38,948 bases of DNA from Desulfobacterales bacterium (GTDB lineage Bacteria > Desulfobacterota > Desulfobacteria > Desulfobacterales > UBA2174_A): NCBI GenBank assembly GCA_025454075.1, contig JALOPD010000043.1, positions 1 through 38,948 on the forward strand. Direction: 5' to 3'. A program made the translations under genes and the position numbers. This document shows, in pieces, positions 23,998 through 31,991 of the stretch. Each line of letters opens with the position of its first letter. The stretch's first letter is position 1. The notes beneath the pieces are model-generated. The model did no database searches. It saw only the letters and a program-made list of their open reading frames with translations, and was not told where the DNA came from.

Positions 23998-24663
23998 ATG
24001 GAAGCAGTTAAATTCCTGATCGACTTCGTCCTGCACATCGACCAGCACCTCCAGGTGCTCTGCGCCGATTACGGCCTCTGGGTGTACGCGATTCTCTTCG
24101 TCATCGTCTTCTGCGAAACCGGCCTGGTCGTAACGCCGATCCTGCCGGGCGACTCGCTTTTGTTCGCGGTGGGGTCCATGGCGGCCATCGGCGCCCTCGA
24201 CGTCACCTGGGTGATTTTGATCCTGATCGCTGCGGCGATCCTGGGCGACACGGTGAACTACTCCGTCGGCCACTACGTCGGCCCCAAGGTGTTCCACGAG
24301 GAGCGGAGCCGCTTCCTCAACAAGGAGTATCTGCTCCGCACCCATGCCTTCTACGAGAAGCACGGCGGCAAGACCATCATCATCGCCCGGTTCCTGCCCA
24401 TCATCCGCACCTTCGCGCCCTTCGTGGCCGGCATCGGCAGCATGACCTACCCGCGCTTTCTTTTCTTCAACGTGTTCGGCGGGGTCCTGTGGGTGTTGCT
24501 GTTCGTGCTGGCCGGCTACTGGTTCGGCAACATCCCCATCGTCCGGAGAAACTTCAGCATGGTGATCATCGCCCTGGTGCTGATCCCGGGAATCCCGGCC
24601 ACTGTCGAGTTCATCCGCATGCAGCTCTCCCGCCGAAAAGCCAAGCCCAAGCCCCTGGCCTAG
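23998..24663 (+). CDS. DedA-family inner-membrane protein
   Basis: A 221-residue DedA (SNARE-associated/VTT domain) membrane protein with about five hydrophobic segments. Family features are the acidic FCETGLVVTPILPGDSLL region near 40-57, GDTVNYSVGHYVG, and the arginine-rich ARFLPIIRTFAPFVAG segment that faces the re-entrant loop. DedA proteins are linked to lipid-carrier recycling (undecaprenyl phosphate or phospholipid flipping) and proton-dependent homeostasis; which of these applies here is not known. ATG at 23998 is chosen over the adjacent TTG at 23995, since GGAAGGA at 23987-23993 would be too close to the TTG. The gene stands between the puzzling terminator and the kup promoter. Confidence 0.9.
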   Translation: MEAVKFLIDFVLHIDQHLQVLCADYGLWVYAILFVIVFCETGLVVTPILPGDSLLFAVGSMAAIGALDVTWVILILIAAAILGDTVNYSVGHYVGPKVFHEERSRFLNKEYLLRTHAFYEKHGGKTIIIARFLPIIRTFAPFVAGIGSMTYPRFLFFNVFGGVLWVLLFVLAGYWFGNIPIVRRNFSMVIIALVLIPGIPATVEFIRMQLSRRKAKPKPLA

Positions 24664-24708
24664 CCGTAAGGCCCGGGAGCGCCAGGGCTCCGTTAAATCC
24701 TGAAATCC

Positions 24709-24735
24709 TTGACACGCCCCGCGTTCGGGTCTAAT
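24709..24735 (+). promoter_or_regulatory. Probable promoter of the c-di-AMP riboswitch-kup transcript
   Basis: A consensus -35 TTGACA at 24709-24714 is followed by TCTAAT at 24730-24735 (15-base spacing) or, alternatively, TAATCT at 24732-24737 with 17-base spacing. It directly precedes the start of the riboswitch. Confidence 0.55.
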
Positions 24736-24872
24736 CTCCGCGCCGCCTAATTCCGGTATCATCCGGGAGCGGGGGAACCAGGTTTCCGGGGCGAATCGCC
24801 GTGTCGACGATGGGCAACCTCTTCGGCCCTATCCCTTCAGCTAACCTCGCCGGCATCGATGAGGAGAACCTT
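24736..24872 (+). promoter_or_regulatory. c-di-AMP (ydaO/yuaA) riboswitch
   Basis: The leader carries the conserved ydaO-type blocks in order: CCGCCTAATTCCGG (24743-24756), CGGGGGAACCAGG (24770-24782), GGGGCGAATC (24788-24797), then CTTCAGCTAACCTCGCCGGC (24835-24854) and ATCGATGAGGAG. These are the hallmarks of the c-di-AMP-sensing ydaO RNA. It lies about 55 bases upstream of kup, a potassium importer, the target class expected for this riboswitch. c-di-AMP generally turns such genes off. I do not see a clear U-tract terminator after it, so translational control or a weaker terminator is possible. The ends are approximate. Confidence 0.93.
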
Positions 24873-24925
24873 CGGAGGAGACCGGCGGGGGTTTCTCCCG
24901 CATCCAACTTCCGGAGGCCTGCACC

Positions 24926-26866
24926 ATGTCGGATGTTCAAGGCGGCACCGCGGACGCATGCGTTGCACCCCACCCGCCCGACCCGCCCTCGCACCGTCAG
25001 GCCGATGAAAAATCCGCCGCGCTGGCTTTAGGAGCCCTCGGCATCGTTTACGGAGACATCGGCACCAGCCCGCTCTATACCGTCCGCGAGTGCTTCAACG
25101 GCCCGCACGCCGTGGCCGTCAACGAAGCCAATCTCCTGGGTGTGGCCTCTCTGATTTTCTGGTCGTTGATCATCGTGGTGAGCACGAAATACGTGGGTTT
25201 TATCCTGAGGGCCGACAACCGGGGGGAAGGCGGCATATTCGCGTTGCTGGGCCTGATCCTGGGGGCCGGCAGTCCGCTGAAACCGGGGCTGCGCTCCGCT
25301 GTCATGGTGGCCGCCATTTTCGGTGCCTCCCTGCTATACGGGGAAGGGATCATCACGCCGTCCATATCGGTGCTGTCCGCCATCGAAGGACTGGAGGTGG
25401 CCACCGAAGCGGCCAAGCCTTTCATCGTGCCCCTGACCTGCATGGTGCTGGTCGGTTTGTTCGTCGTCCAACGGCGGGGGACCGGCGGCGTCGGCAGGAT
25501 CTTCGGCCCCGTCATGGTCGTGTGGTTTTTGACCATCGCCGCTGCGGGATCGGGGGCCATCCTGCAGTCGCCCCGCATCCTCTTGGCGCTCAATCCCCTG
25601 CACGCGTGGGAGTTTTTCAGCGTGAACCGGCTGCATGGGTTCGTGGCCCTCGGTTCGGTGGTGCTCTGCATCACGGGCAGCGAGGCCCTGTACGCCGACC
25701 TCGGTCATTTCGGGGCGAAAGCCATCCGCAGGACCTGGCTGGGGCTGGCATGCCCGGCGCTCCTGTTGAACTACTTCGGCCAGTGCGCCCTGCTGCTGGA
25801 CCACCCGGACGCCGGCTTCCATCCGTTTTACGCCCTGATCCCCACCCCGGTGCTTTACCCCATGGTGGCCCTCTCCACCATCGCCGCCGTCATCGCCTCC
25901 CAGGCCCTGATCTCGGGCGCCTTCTCCCTCACCCAGCAGGCCGTTCAGCTCGGCATCTGCCCGCGCATTCACATCGTTCACACGTCGGCGAAAGTCAAAG
26001 GGCAGATCTACATTCCCAGCATCAATTATGCCCTCATGATCGCCTGCCTCGTTCTGGTGCTGTCTTTCAAGGAGTCCAGCCGGCTGGCCGGGGCCTACGG
26101 CATGGCGGTGACCGCCACCATGAACCTCACGTCGGTTCTCTTTTTCATAGCCGCATTGCACGTCTGGCGCTGGCCGTTCTGGAAGGCCGCGCCCCCGGTG
26201 GCGCTTTTCCTGTGCTTCGATCTGAGTTATTTCGGCGCCAACCTCTTCAAATTTTTCGATGGCGGCTGGATCGCCCTGGCGGCGGCGGTTCTGGTCGCGA
26301 CCGTATTCACGACCTGGAGAAAAGGGCGCGAGGAGTTGCGGAAGCAGCTCTATTCCGGCCTGCTTCCACTGAATGAGTTTTTGGCCGACCTGGAGCGGCA
26401 CCCGCTGGGGCGGGTGCGGGGTACGGCGGTTTTCATGACGCTTTCCACCGACGGCACACCGCCCACCCTGCTCCACCATGTCAAGCACAACCACATGCTG
26501 CACGAACACGTGGTCCTGCTGACCCTTCAGGCAGCGGACACCCCGACGGTGGCCGACGGGGACCGTTTGCGCATCGAACACCTGCCGTCGGGGTTCTATC
26601 GGCTGGTGGCCTGGTACGGCTACATGGAAACCCCGAACGTGCCGAAAGTCCTGAAATTGGCGGCCTGTTTCGGCCTGCCCCTGGAACCCACCAAAACGAC
26701 CTTCTACCTAGGCCGCGAAACCCTCCTGACCACCGGCACCTCCCCCATGCGCCAGTGGCGGAAAACCCTTTTCGCGTTCATGTCGCGCAACGCGGCCAAC
26801 CCGGCAGGCTATTTCGGCATCCCCCCCAACCGGGTGGTCGAGCTAGGGGCTCAAATTCGCCTGTAG
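24926..26866 (+). CDS. kup: Potassium uptake protein Kup
   Basis: A 646-residue KUP/HAK family potassium:proton symporter in the inner membrane. After a variable hydrophilic N-terminus of about 30 residues comes the family signature GIVYGDIGTSPLYT at about 39-52. About 12 membrane segments follow to about residue 455, including TGSEALYADLGHFG and ISGAFSLTQQAVQLGICPR, then a soluble C-terminal domain. The length is close to that of other bacterial Kup proteins. CCGGAGG just before the ATG is the ribosome binding site. The c-di-AMP riboswitch upstream makes potassium and osmotic regulation explicit. trkH and trkA follow in the same direction. Confidence 0.96.
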   Translation: MSDVQGGTADACVAPHPPDPPSHRQADEKSAALALGALGIVYGDIGTSPLYTVRECFNGPHAVAVNEANLLGVASLIFWSLIIVVSTKYVGFILRADNRGEGGIFALLGLILGAGSPLKPGLRSAVMVAAIFGASLLYGEGIITPSISVLSAIEGLEVATEAAKPFIVPLTCMVLVGLFVVQRRGTGGVGRIFGPVMVVWFLTIAAAGSGAILQSPRILLALNPLHAWEFFSVNRLHGFVALGSVVLCITGSEALYADLGHFGAKAIRRTWLGLACPALLLNYFGQCALLLDHPDAGFHPFYALIPTPVLYPMVALSTIAAVIASQALISGAFSLTQQAVQLGICPRIHIVHTSAKVKGQIYIPSINYALMIACLVLVLSFKESSRLAGAYGMAVTATMNLTSVLFFIAALHVWRWPFWKAAPPVALFLCFDLSYFGANLFKFFDGGWIALAAAVLVATVFTTWRKGREELRKQLYSGLLPLNEFLADLERHPLGRVRGTAVFMTLSTDGTPPTLLHHVKHNHMLHEHVVLLTLQAADTPTVADGDRLRIEHLPSGFYRLVAWYGYMETPNVPKVLKLAACFGLPLEPTKTTFYLGRETLLTTGTSPMRQWRKTLFAFMSRNAANPAGYFGIPPNRVVELGAQIRL

Positions 26867-26970
26867 CCCCCAGCCGCGCCTGCGGAACATAGCGCCTGAA
26901 CGCACCGTCCGGATTGACGCAGAGGGGGCGCCTTGATAAATTGCTGCCTCTAAAAAAAAATGTGGCTTCC

Positions 26971-28428
26971 ATGGACAAGCACCGACCGGACTGGTTAAAA
27001 TCTGCGCTGAGCCCCTCGTTCTTCATGAGACAGCGCATCGCTTCGGGCCGAGACGCCAAGCGCTCCTGGCACCCCAGGATGATGGCGGCCCGCCACTTGT
27101 CGCCCGAACGGATCTTTATCTTGAGCTTTGCCGGGGTCATCTTGACGGGGGCCTTCCTGCTCTGGCTGCCTTTTTCGACGGACAAGGCCCCGCTGCCGTG
27201 GGTGGACGCCCTCTTTACGTCGGCCTCGGCGGTCTGCGTGACCGGTTTGTCCACCATCAACATCGGCGAAGATCTCAGCCCGGCGGGCCAGGTCGTTCTC
27301 ATCCTCCTGTTTCAGATCGGCGGCCTGGGGATCCTCACGTTTTCCGCCGTGTTTTTCGTCATGCTGGGGCATGGCTTGGCCTCCAAGGAACGCGACATCA
27401 TGCAGTCGGCCTTCCTTTATGCCCCGCGCCGGGACCTGGCGCACATCCTGAAGTTTGTTTTTCTCTCGACGTTTTTGTACGAGGGCGCAGGCACCCTTCT
27501 GCTCTGGGCCCGGTTCTCCCAGGATTCCCCTTGGGCGAACGCGCTGTTCCAGGCCGTCTTCCATGCCGTCTCCGCCTTCAACAACGCGGGGTTTTCGCTT
27601 TTCAGCGACAGCCTCGTGTCGTATCAGGGCGACCCGATGGTCAACCTCACCTTCATGGGGCTCATCGTGGCCGGCGGGATCGGGTTCATCGTCCACTACG
27701 AGCTGCACCTGCGGGTTTTCGGAAAACAGCGAAGGCTTTCGGTTCACTCCAGGGTGGTCCTGCTGGCCAGCGGCGTGTTGATCGCGGGCGGCGCCGTGCT
27801 GTTTTTCGCGTTCGAGGGCGATCGGGTCCTGAAAGACCTCCCGTGGCAGAACCGTGTGCTGGCATCCCTGTTCCAGTCGATCACCGCGCGCACCGCCGGC
27901 TTCAACACGGTGGACATCGGGATGCTCGCCAACGAGACCATCCTGCTGTTGATCGCCCTGATGTTCATCGGCGCCTCCCCGGGCTCCACCGGCGGGGGCA
28001 TCAAGACCACCAGTGCGAGCCTGCTGTTCCTGATCATGTGGAGCCGCTTGAGAGGCCGCGAAGAGGTGAACATTTTCAACCGCACCATCCCCAGGGAACT
28101 CCTGCAACGCACGATCTCCATCATTCTGGCCTCCTCGCTCTCCGTCTGCTTCATCGTGTCGATCCTGCTGCTGTCGGCGGATTACGGCGGTGCCCCGGCC
28201 GAAAGCCGGCATCTTTTCGTGGAGTACATGTTTGAAACCGTATCGGCGTATGCGACTGTGGGGCTCTCCATGAATTTGACCCCGGGACTGAACACGCCGC
28301 AGAAGCTGGGGATCATTCTGATGATGTTCGCCGGTCGCGTGGGCCCTCTGACCCTTGCCTTTTCGCTCGCGCGCATGGCATCGAAAAAAAGCTTCACCTA
28401 TGCGGAAGAAGGGGTCATGGTGGGATAA
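26971..28428 (+). CDS. trkH: Potassium channel subunit, TrkH/KtrB family
   Basis: A 485-residue ion-translocating subunit with four pore-loop repeats, each carrying a selectivity-filter glycine: VTGLS, NNAGFS, TAGFN and TVGLS. The motif GASPGSTGGGIKTT is a family hallmark. The length is nearer to KtrB/TrkG-like forms, and pairing with a single-unit RCK protein resembles KtrAB. The start is uncertain: ATG at 26971 is taken, but no ribosome binding site precedes it. An upstream TTG (26914) and later ATGs (27025, 27079, 27082) are alternatives, and the first membrane segment begins only near SPERIFIL. The gap to kup is about 100 bases, so readthrough from the riboswitch transcript is possible. 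The next gene begins 12 bases after the stop. Confidence 0.92.
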   Translation: MDKHRPDWLKSALSPSFFMRQRIASGRDAKRSWHPRMMAARHLSPERIFILSFAGVILTGAFLLWLPFSTDKAPLPWVDALFTSASAVCVTGLSTINIGEDLSPAGQVVLILLFQIGGLGILTFSAVFFVMLGHGLASKERDIMQSAFLYAPRRDLAHILKFVFLSTFLYEGAGTLLLWARFSQDSPWANALFQAVFHAVSAFNNAGFSLFSDSLVSYQGDPMVNLTFMGLIVAGGIGFIVHYELHLRVFGKQRRLSVHSRVVLLASGVLIAGGAVLFFAFEGDRVLKDLPWQNRVLASLFQSITARTAGFNTVDIGMLANETILLLIALMFIGASPGSTGGGIKTTSASLLFLIMWSRLRGREEVNIFNRTIPRELLQRTISIILASSLSVCFIVSILLLSADYGGAPAESRHLFVEYMFETVSAYATVGLSMNLTPGLNTPQKLGIILMMFAGRVGPLTLAFSLARMASKKSFTYAEEGVMVG

Positions 28429-28440
28429 GGAGATGGGTCC

Positions 28441-29088
28441 ATGAAACGTGTGGTGGTGATCGGTTTGGGGATTTTCGGCTCGCAGTTGGCCCGGCAGCTT
28501 TACGAAAGCGGGCTGGACGTCATTGCCGTCGACAAAAACAAGGACACCGTCCAGAGAATCAAGGATTACTGCACCAAGGCCGTGCTGGCGGACGCGAGCG
28601 ACAAGGAGGTCCTCGAGAGCATCGGCGTGGCCGCCGACGACGTCGTCGTCATCTCCTTCGGCGAAGATCTGTCGGCCAGCACCCTGCTCACGCTGCATTT
28701 GAAGGAGCTCAAGGTCCAGACGATCATCGTCAAGGTGCCGAACGAGGACTCCAAGCGGATCCTGCTCAAGGTGGGCGCCAGCGAGGCCATCATCCCCGAA
28801 CGCGAAATGGCCAACAAGGTGGCGCGGGGCATCATTTCCCCCAACGTCCTGGAGTACCTGCCGATCTCGGAGGAATACACCATCGTCGAACTGGCGCCGC
28901 CGACGGCCTTCATCGGCAAAAGCCTGGCCGACCTGGATCTGCGCAAGAAATACAACCTGCAGGTGATCGCCATCCGGGACGTGCTGGCCAACAAGCTGCA
29001 GCTGGTACCGCGTGCCAGCTCCATCATCAAGGACAGCGATGTCATGGTGATCATCGGCAAGGAGGAGGATATCCGGAAGATCAAGTAG
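28441..29088 (+). CDS. trkA: RCK-domain potassium transport regulator, TrkA/KtrA type
   Basis: A 215-residue cytoplasmic gating subunit. An N-terminal RCK/TrkA-N Rossmann domain has GLGIFG at 8-13 and an acidic residue after the second strand in AVDKNK. A TrkA-C (RCK-C) domain follows from about 135, beginning near VLEYLPISEEYTIVELAPP. A single RCK unit, not the duplicated TrkA of enterobacteria, indicates a KtrA-like octameric ring. KtrA proteins bind ATP/ADP, and some also bind c-di-AMP through the C-terminal domain. AAGGAG lies upstream of the ATG at 28441. It forms an operon with trkH. Confidence 0.94.
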   Translation: MKRVVVIGLGIFGSQLARQLYESGLDVIAVDKNKDTVQRIKDYCTKAVLADASDKEVLESIGVAADDVVVISFGEDLSASTLLTLHLKELKVQTIIVKVPNEDSKRILLKVGASEAIIPEREMANKVARGIISPNVLEYLPISEEYTIVELAPPTAFIGKSLADLDLRKKYNLQVIAIRDVLANKLQLVPRASSIIKDSDVMVIIGKEEDIRKIK

Positions 29089-29117
29089 ATGCGGCCCCGG
29101 CGCTGCGGTGCTTGGCT

Positions 29118-29933
29118 CTATCTGAACTCCATCGCGAACCAGTCGATCAGCCGGCGGGCGATGCTGATCGGCGGCGGGATTTCCGGAAGCTCGCCGGCGG
29201 CAAACCACCCGGCGTCGGTGATTTCGGCCGGGTCGACGCGGATCTCCCCCTCGGCGTGCTCGGCGGTGAAAGCGACCATGAGCGAGTCCGGAAACGGCCA
29301 GGGCTGGCTGCCGAAGTAGCGGATGTTTTTGACGCGCACGCCGACCTCTTCGAAGACCTCCCGCTGCACGCACTCCTCGAGCGTCTCGCCGGGCTCCGCA
29401 AAACCGGCCAGCACGCTGTAGAACTTCGACGGGAAGCGCTGGGAGTGCGCCAGAAGCAGCCGGCGGCCCCTGACGACGGCAACGATGATCGCCGGCGACA
29501 CCCGCGGGTGGTTCAGCAGGCCGCAGGCCGGGCAGCGTTTGGCCCGCTCCTCCGCGTGGTCCGCCGTGGGCGCTCCGCAGCGGCCGCAGAAGCGGTGGTT
29601 GCGGTGCCAGTGCACCAGCTGGCCGGCCCGGCCCGCCACCCAGACCAGTTTTTCCTCCATGCGGCCGAAGAGCTCCCGCAGGCCTTTCGTCTCATAACCG
29701 GCGCCCACGGCCGCACCCTCCGGCAGGCAGACGGCATAGCAGCCGGCCCCGTTGAAGGTGCCGAAGAAGTGCACCCACGGAGGGCCCTCGCTGAACGAGG
29801 CCGCATCCGACAGCGACGGGATGCGGGGCCGCCCCTGCTCCACCCGGACCAGCAGCCGGTGCCCCTGGAAGGCAAAGCCCAGCGCAGAGGACTCCGGCGG
29901 AAGGGGCCCTTGAAACCCGGCAACGAACGTCAT
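29118..29933 (-). CDS. nudC: NADH pyrophosphatase NudC (RNA NAD-decapping type)
   Basis: A 271-residue Nudix hydrolase with the zinc ribbon CGRCGAP and CPACG. The Nudix box GFAEPGETLEECVQREVFEE is complete, and the NudC-specific SQPWPFPDS follows about 17 residues later. NudC splits NADH, and in some bacteria removes the NAD cap from RNA 5' ends. The ATG at 29933 is decided by AGGAGG just before it; the reading frame stays open further upstream across the neighbouring gene but has no support there. It lies 47 bases downstream of dadA in the same direction, so both are likely cotranscribed. Confidence 0.94.
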   Translation of the reverse strand: MTFVAGFQGPLPPESSALGFAFQGHRLLVRVEQGRPRIPSLSDAASFSEGPPWVHFFGTFNGAGCYAVCLPEGAAVGAGYETKGLRELFGRMEEKLVWVAGRAGQLVHWHRNHRFCGRCGAPTADHAEERAKRCPACGLLNHPRVSPAIIVAVVRGRRLLLAHSQRFPSKFYSVLAGFAEPGETLEECVQREVFEEVGVRVKNIRYFGSQPWPFPDSLMVAFTAEHAEGEIRVDPAEITDAGWFAAGELPEIPPPISIARRLIDWFAMEFR

Positions 29934-29980
29934 CTCTGCACCTCCTGAACGGACCCGGGCCGCAAACCCTAATGCGTCGG

Positions 29981-31237
29981 TCACTGAAACCGGCGGACGC
30001 TGAAGGGTTCGGGGTCGATGTGCGGCGGCGCGCCGCAGACGATCTCCGACACCAGCTTGCCGGTGGCCGGCGCCGTGGTGATCCCCAGCATGCCGTGGCC
30101 CGTGGCCAGAATGAGGTTGCGCAGCCGCGGGGCGCGGCCGATCACGGGCAGGTCGTCGTAGGTCATGGGCCGCAGGCCGGCCCATTCCTCGACCACCGGA
30201 CGGCCCACCGGGTCCGTCAGGTACTCGCCGGCGGCCTTTTGGAGGGCCCGGATCCTCCCGGCATTGAGCGTGGTGCTGAAGCCGGAAAACTCCATCGTGC
30301 CCCCCAGTCGGTACCCGCTGGGCCAGGGGGTCGCCACCACGCGACGCTCGTGGAGATAGCAGGGGGTCCGGGGGCACACGGCCGGCCGTTCCATGGTGAT
30401 GCTGTAGCCTTTGCCCGGCTGGACGGGCAGCCTGAGGCCCAGCTGCCCGGCAATGGCGGCGGACCAGGCGCCCGCCGCCAGGACATAGTGCTCGGCTGAA
30501 ACGTCGCCCCTGGCGGTGGCCGCCCCTTCGATGCGATCGCCGGACCGGTGGAACCCCGTAAGCCCGCAGGCCTCCTCGATGGCGACGCCGGCGTCCAGCA
30601 GGGCCCGCCTCCAGGACGACAGCAGCCGGTCCGGCCGCAGGTGGCGGTCTGCGCGATGGAACCACGCACCGTAGACATCCGGCCGCAGCGCCGGTTCATG
30701 CCGCTGCAGGGCTTTTCCCACCAGGGGCTCCGCCGCCAGGCCGTAGGGCTCCAGCTGCGCATTCACCCACGCGTAGCCCTGCATGGCCGACTCGGTGCGA
30801 TAGACCATCAGCACGCCCCGGCGCTCGTACTCGGCTTCGATCGCCCCACCCTGCACCAACTCCGTGAAAAGCAGCCCCGAACTCTGCAGAAGATCCGCGC
30901 GTGCCCGCAACGCATGCGGCAGGTGCCCGGCGCGGCACCTCCCGGCAAACCGCAGCAGCCAGGAGAGGCGGGCGGGGTCGAGGGTGGGCTTAATGTACAG
31001 CGGCGAGTTCCGGCGCAGCATGCCGAAGATCTCCCTGCGCACCGCCCCGGGAACGCACAAGGGAACCAGGTCGCTGACGAAGACCAGCCCACAGTTGCCG
31101 TGCGATGCGCCGGCGCCGACGGTCTCCTGCTCGATGACGCGCACCGTGCGGCCCGCCTGCGCCAGGTAGTGGGCGCAGGCCAGGCCGACCACCCCGCCCC
31201 CGACGACCAGCACATCGCTGTCATTCCGGCCCGTCAT
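29981..31237 (-). CDS. dadA: FAD-dependent D-amino acid dehydrogenase family protein
   Basis: A 418-residue DAO-family flavoenzyme. The FAD-binding GGGVVG is at 13-18 and the second nucleotide motif lies around VIEQE. Further family blocks are GNCGLVFVSDLVPL, YVLAAGAWSAAIAG and the C-terminal GLRPMTYDDLPVIGRAP with ATGHGMLGITTAPATG. This pattern fits DadA, which oxidises D-amino acids at the membrane and passes electrons to quinones; related enzymes handle glycine, sarcosine or D-hydroxyproline. The ATG at 31237 is preceded by GAGGAG. A long open frame upstream of it (to about 31543) is not supported. It heads an operon with nudC. Confidence 0.88.
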   Translation of the reverse strand: MTGRNDSDVLVVGGGVVGLACAHYLAQAGRTVRVIEQETVGAGASHGNCGLVFVSDLVPLCVPGAVRREIFGMLRRNSPLYIKPTLDPARLSWLLRFAGRCRAGHLPHALRARADLLQSSGLLFTELVQGGAIEAEYERRGVLMVYRTESAMQGYAWVNAQLEPYGLAAEPLVGKALQRHEPALRPDVYGAWFHRADRHLRPDRLLSSWRRALLDAGVAIEEACGLTGFHRSGDRIEGAATARGDVSAEHYVLAAGAWSAAIAGQLGLRLPVQPGKGYSITMERPAVCPRTPCYLHERRVVATPWPSGYRLGGTMEFSGFSTTLNAGRIRALQKAAGEYLTDPVGRPVVEEWAGLRPMTYDDLPVIGRAPRLRNLILATGHGMLGITTAPATGKLVSEIVCGAPPHIDPEPFSVRRFQ

Positions 31238-31376
31238 CGCTTGGCTCCTCTGCGATCGTTTTCCGCGCCCGACCGGGCGCAGGTAGCAATTGACAGCCTG
31301 GGCGTATTTTGCCATACGTCGCCATCGGAAGTCACGCCTTTTGAAGGTCCGCTGGATCGACCGGGAGGTAACCTGC

Positions 31377-31940
31377 ATGTTCGAAGTGAACACCTTGATG
31401 ACGGGGGTTTTGATTTTTCTCGCCCGCATCTGCGATGTGTCGCTCGGCACCGTCCGGACCATCATCACCGTCCAGGGCCGGAGCGTCATTGCCTTTTTTC
31501 TGGCCATCTTCGAGATCCTGATCTGGATCGCGGTGGTCAGCACGGTGGTCCAGAAGGTCTCAGACCAGCCGATCCTGGCCGTGTTCTACGCCCTGGGGTT
31601 TGCCACCGGCAACATCGTGGGCATTGCGGTGGAGCGCAAGATCGCACTGGGTTTCATGATCCTGAGAGTCTTCACCCGCAGCGCCGGCCGGCCGATGACC
31701 GAACGGCTCAGGGCCATGGGCCAGCCGGTGACGGTGTTCCATGGGGAGGGCATGCGCGGGCCGGTGGATGAGCTCTACATCGCCTGCCGCCGGCGGGACG
31801 TGGGCCAACTGCTCGAGATCGTCAACGCCGAGGACCCCGAAGCGTTTTACATCACGGAAATGGCGCGGGACGTCTGCCGGTCCATCCGCCCGCTGTCGAC
31901 GGAGTGCGGGGGCTGGCGGTCGGTCTTCAAACGCAAATGA
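31377..31940 (+). CDS. UPF0316 / DUF5698-DUF2179 membrane protein
   Basis: A 187-residue protein with three hydrophobic segments (about 5-25, 35-58, 63-85) followed by a cytoplasmic DUF2179 domain around VDELYIACRRRDVGQLLEIVN and DPEAFYITEMA. This is the UPF0316 arrangement, found in many bacteria with no established function. DUF2179 also occurs in YitT-family proteins. GGGAGGTAACCTGC directly precedes the ATG at 31377, which is preferred over an upstream start at 31290. The gene is divergent from dadA and ends in a long palindrome. Confidence 0.85.
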   Translation: MFEVNTLMTGVLIFLARICDVSLGTVRTIITVQGRSVIAFFLAIFEILIWIAVVSTVVQKVSDQPILAVFYALGFATGNIVGIAVERKIALGFMILRVFTRSAGRPMTERLRAMGQPVTVFHGEGMRGPVDELYIACRRRDVGQLLEIVNAEDPEAFYITEMARDVCRSIRPLSTECGGWRSVFKRK

Positions 31941-31968
31941 CCCCACGGCGCCCGGCGCCGGGGGGTCA
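31938..31968. terminator. Long palindrome between convergent genes
   Basis: TGACCCC (31938-31944) pairs with GGGGTCA (31962-31968), and CGGCGCC (31946-31952) pairs with GGCGCCG (31954-31960), an almost perfect 15-bp inverted repeat overlapping the upstream stop codon. No U-tract follows on either strand, so it is a terminator-like hairpin rather than a certain intrinsic terminator. Confidence 0.5.
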
Positions 31969-31991
31969 TGATCCCGCCACGAAGCCATCCT

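Noticed and set aside
23586..24038. Minus-strand frames of 119 and 150 codons in the gap before dedA
   Set aside because: They lack a ribosome binding site and known motifs, overlap the structured repeat and terminator, and run into dedA.
29934..30665. Upstream extension of the nudC frame over dadA
   Set aside because: The extension overlaps dadA and has no homology; a clear ribosome binding site and family start are at 29933.
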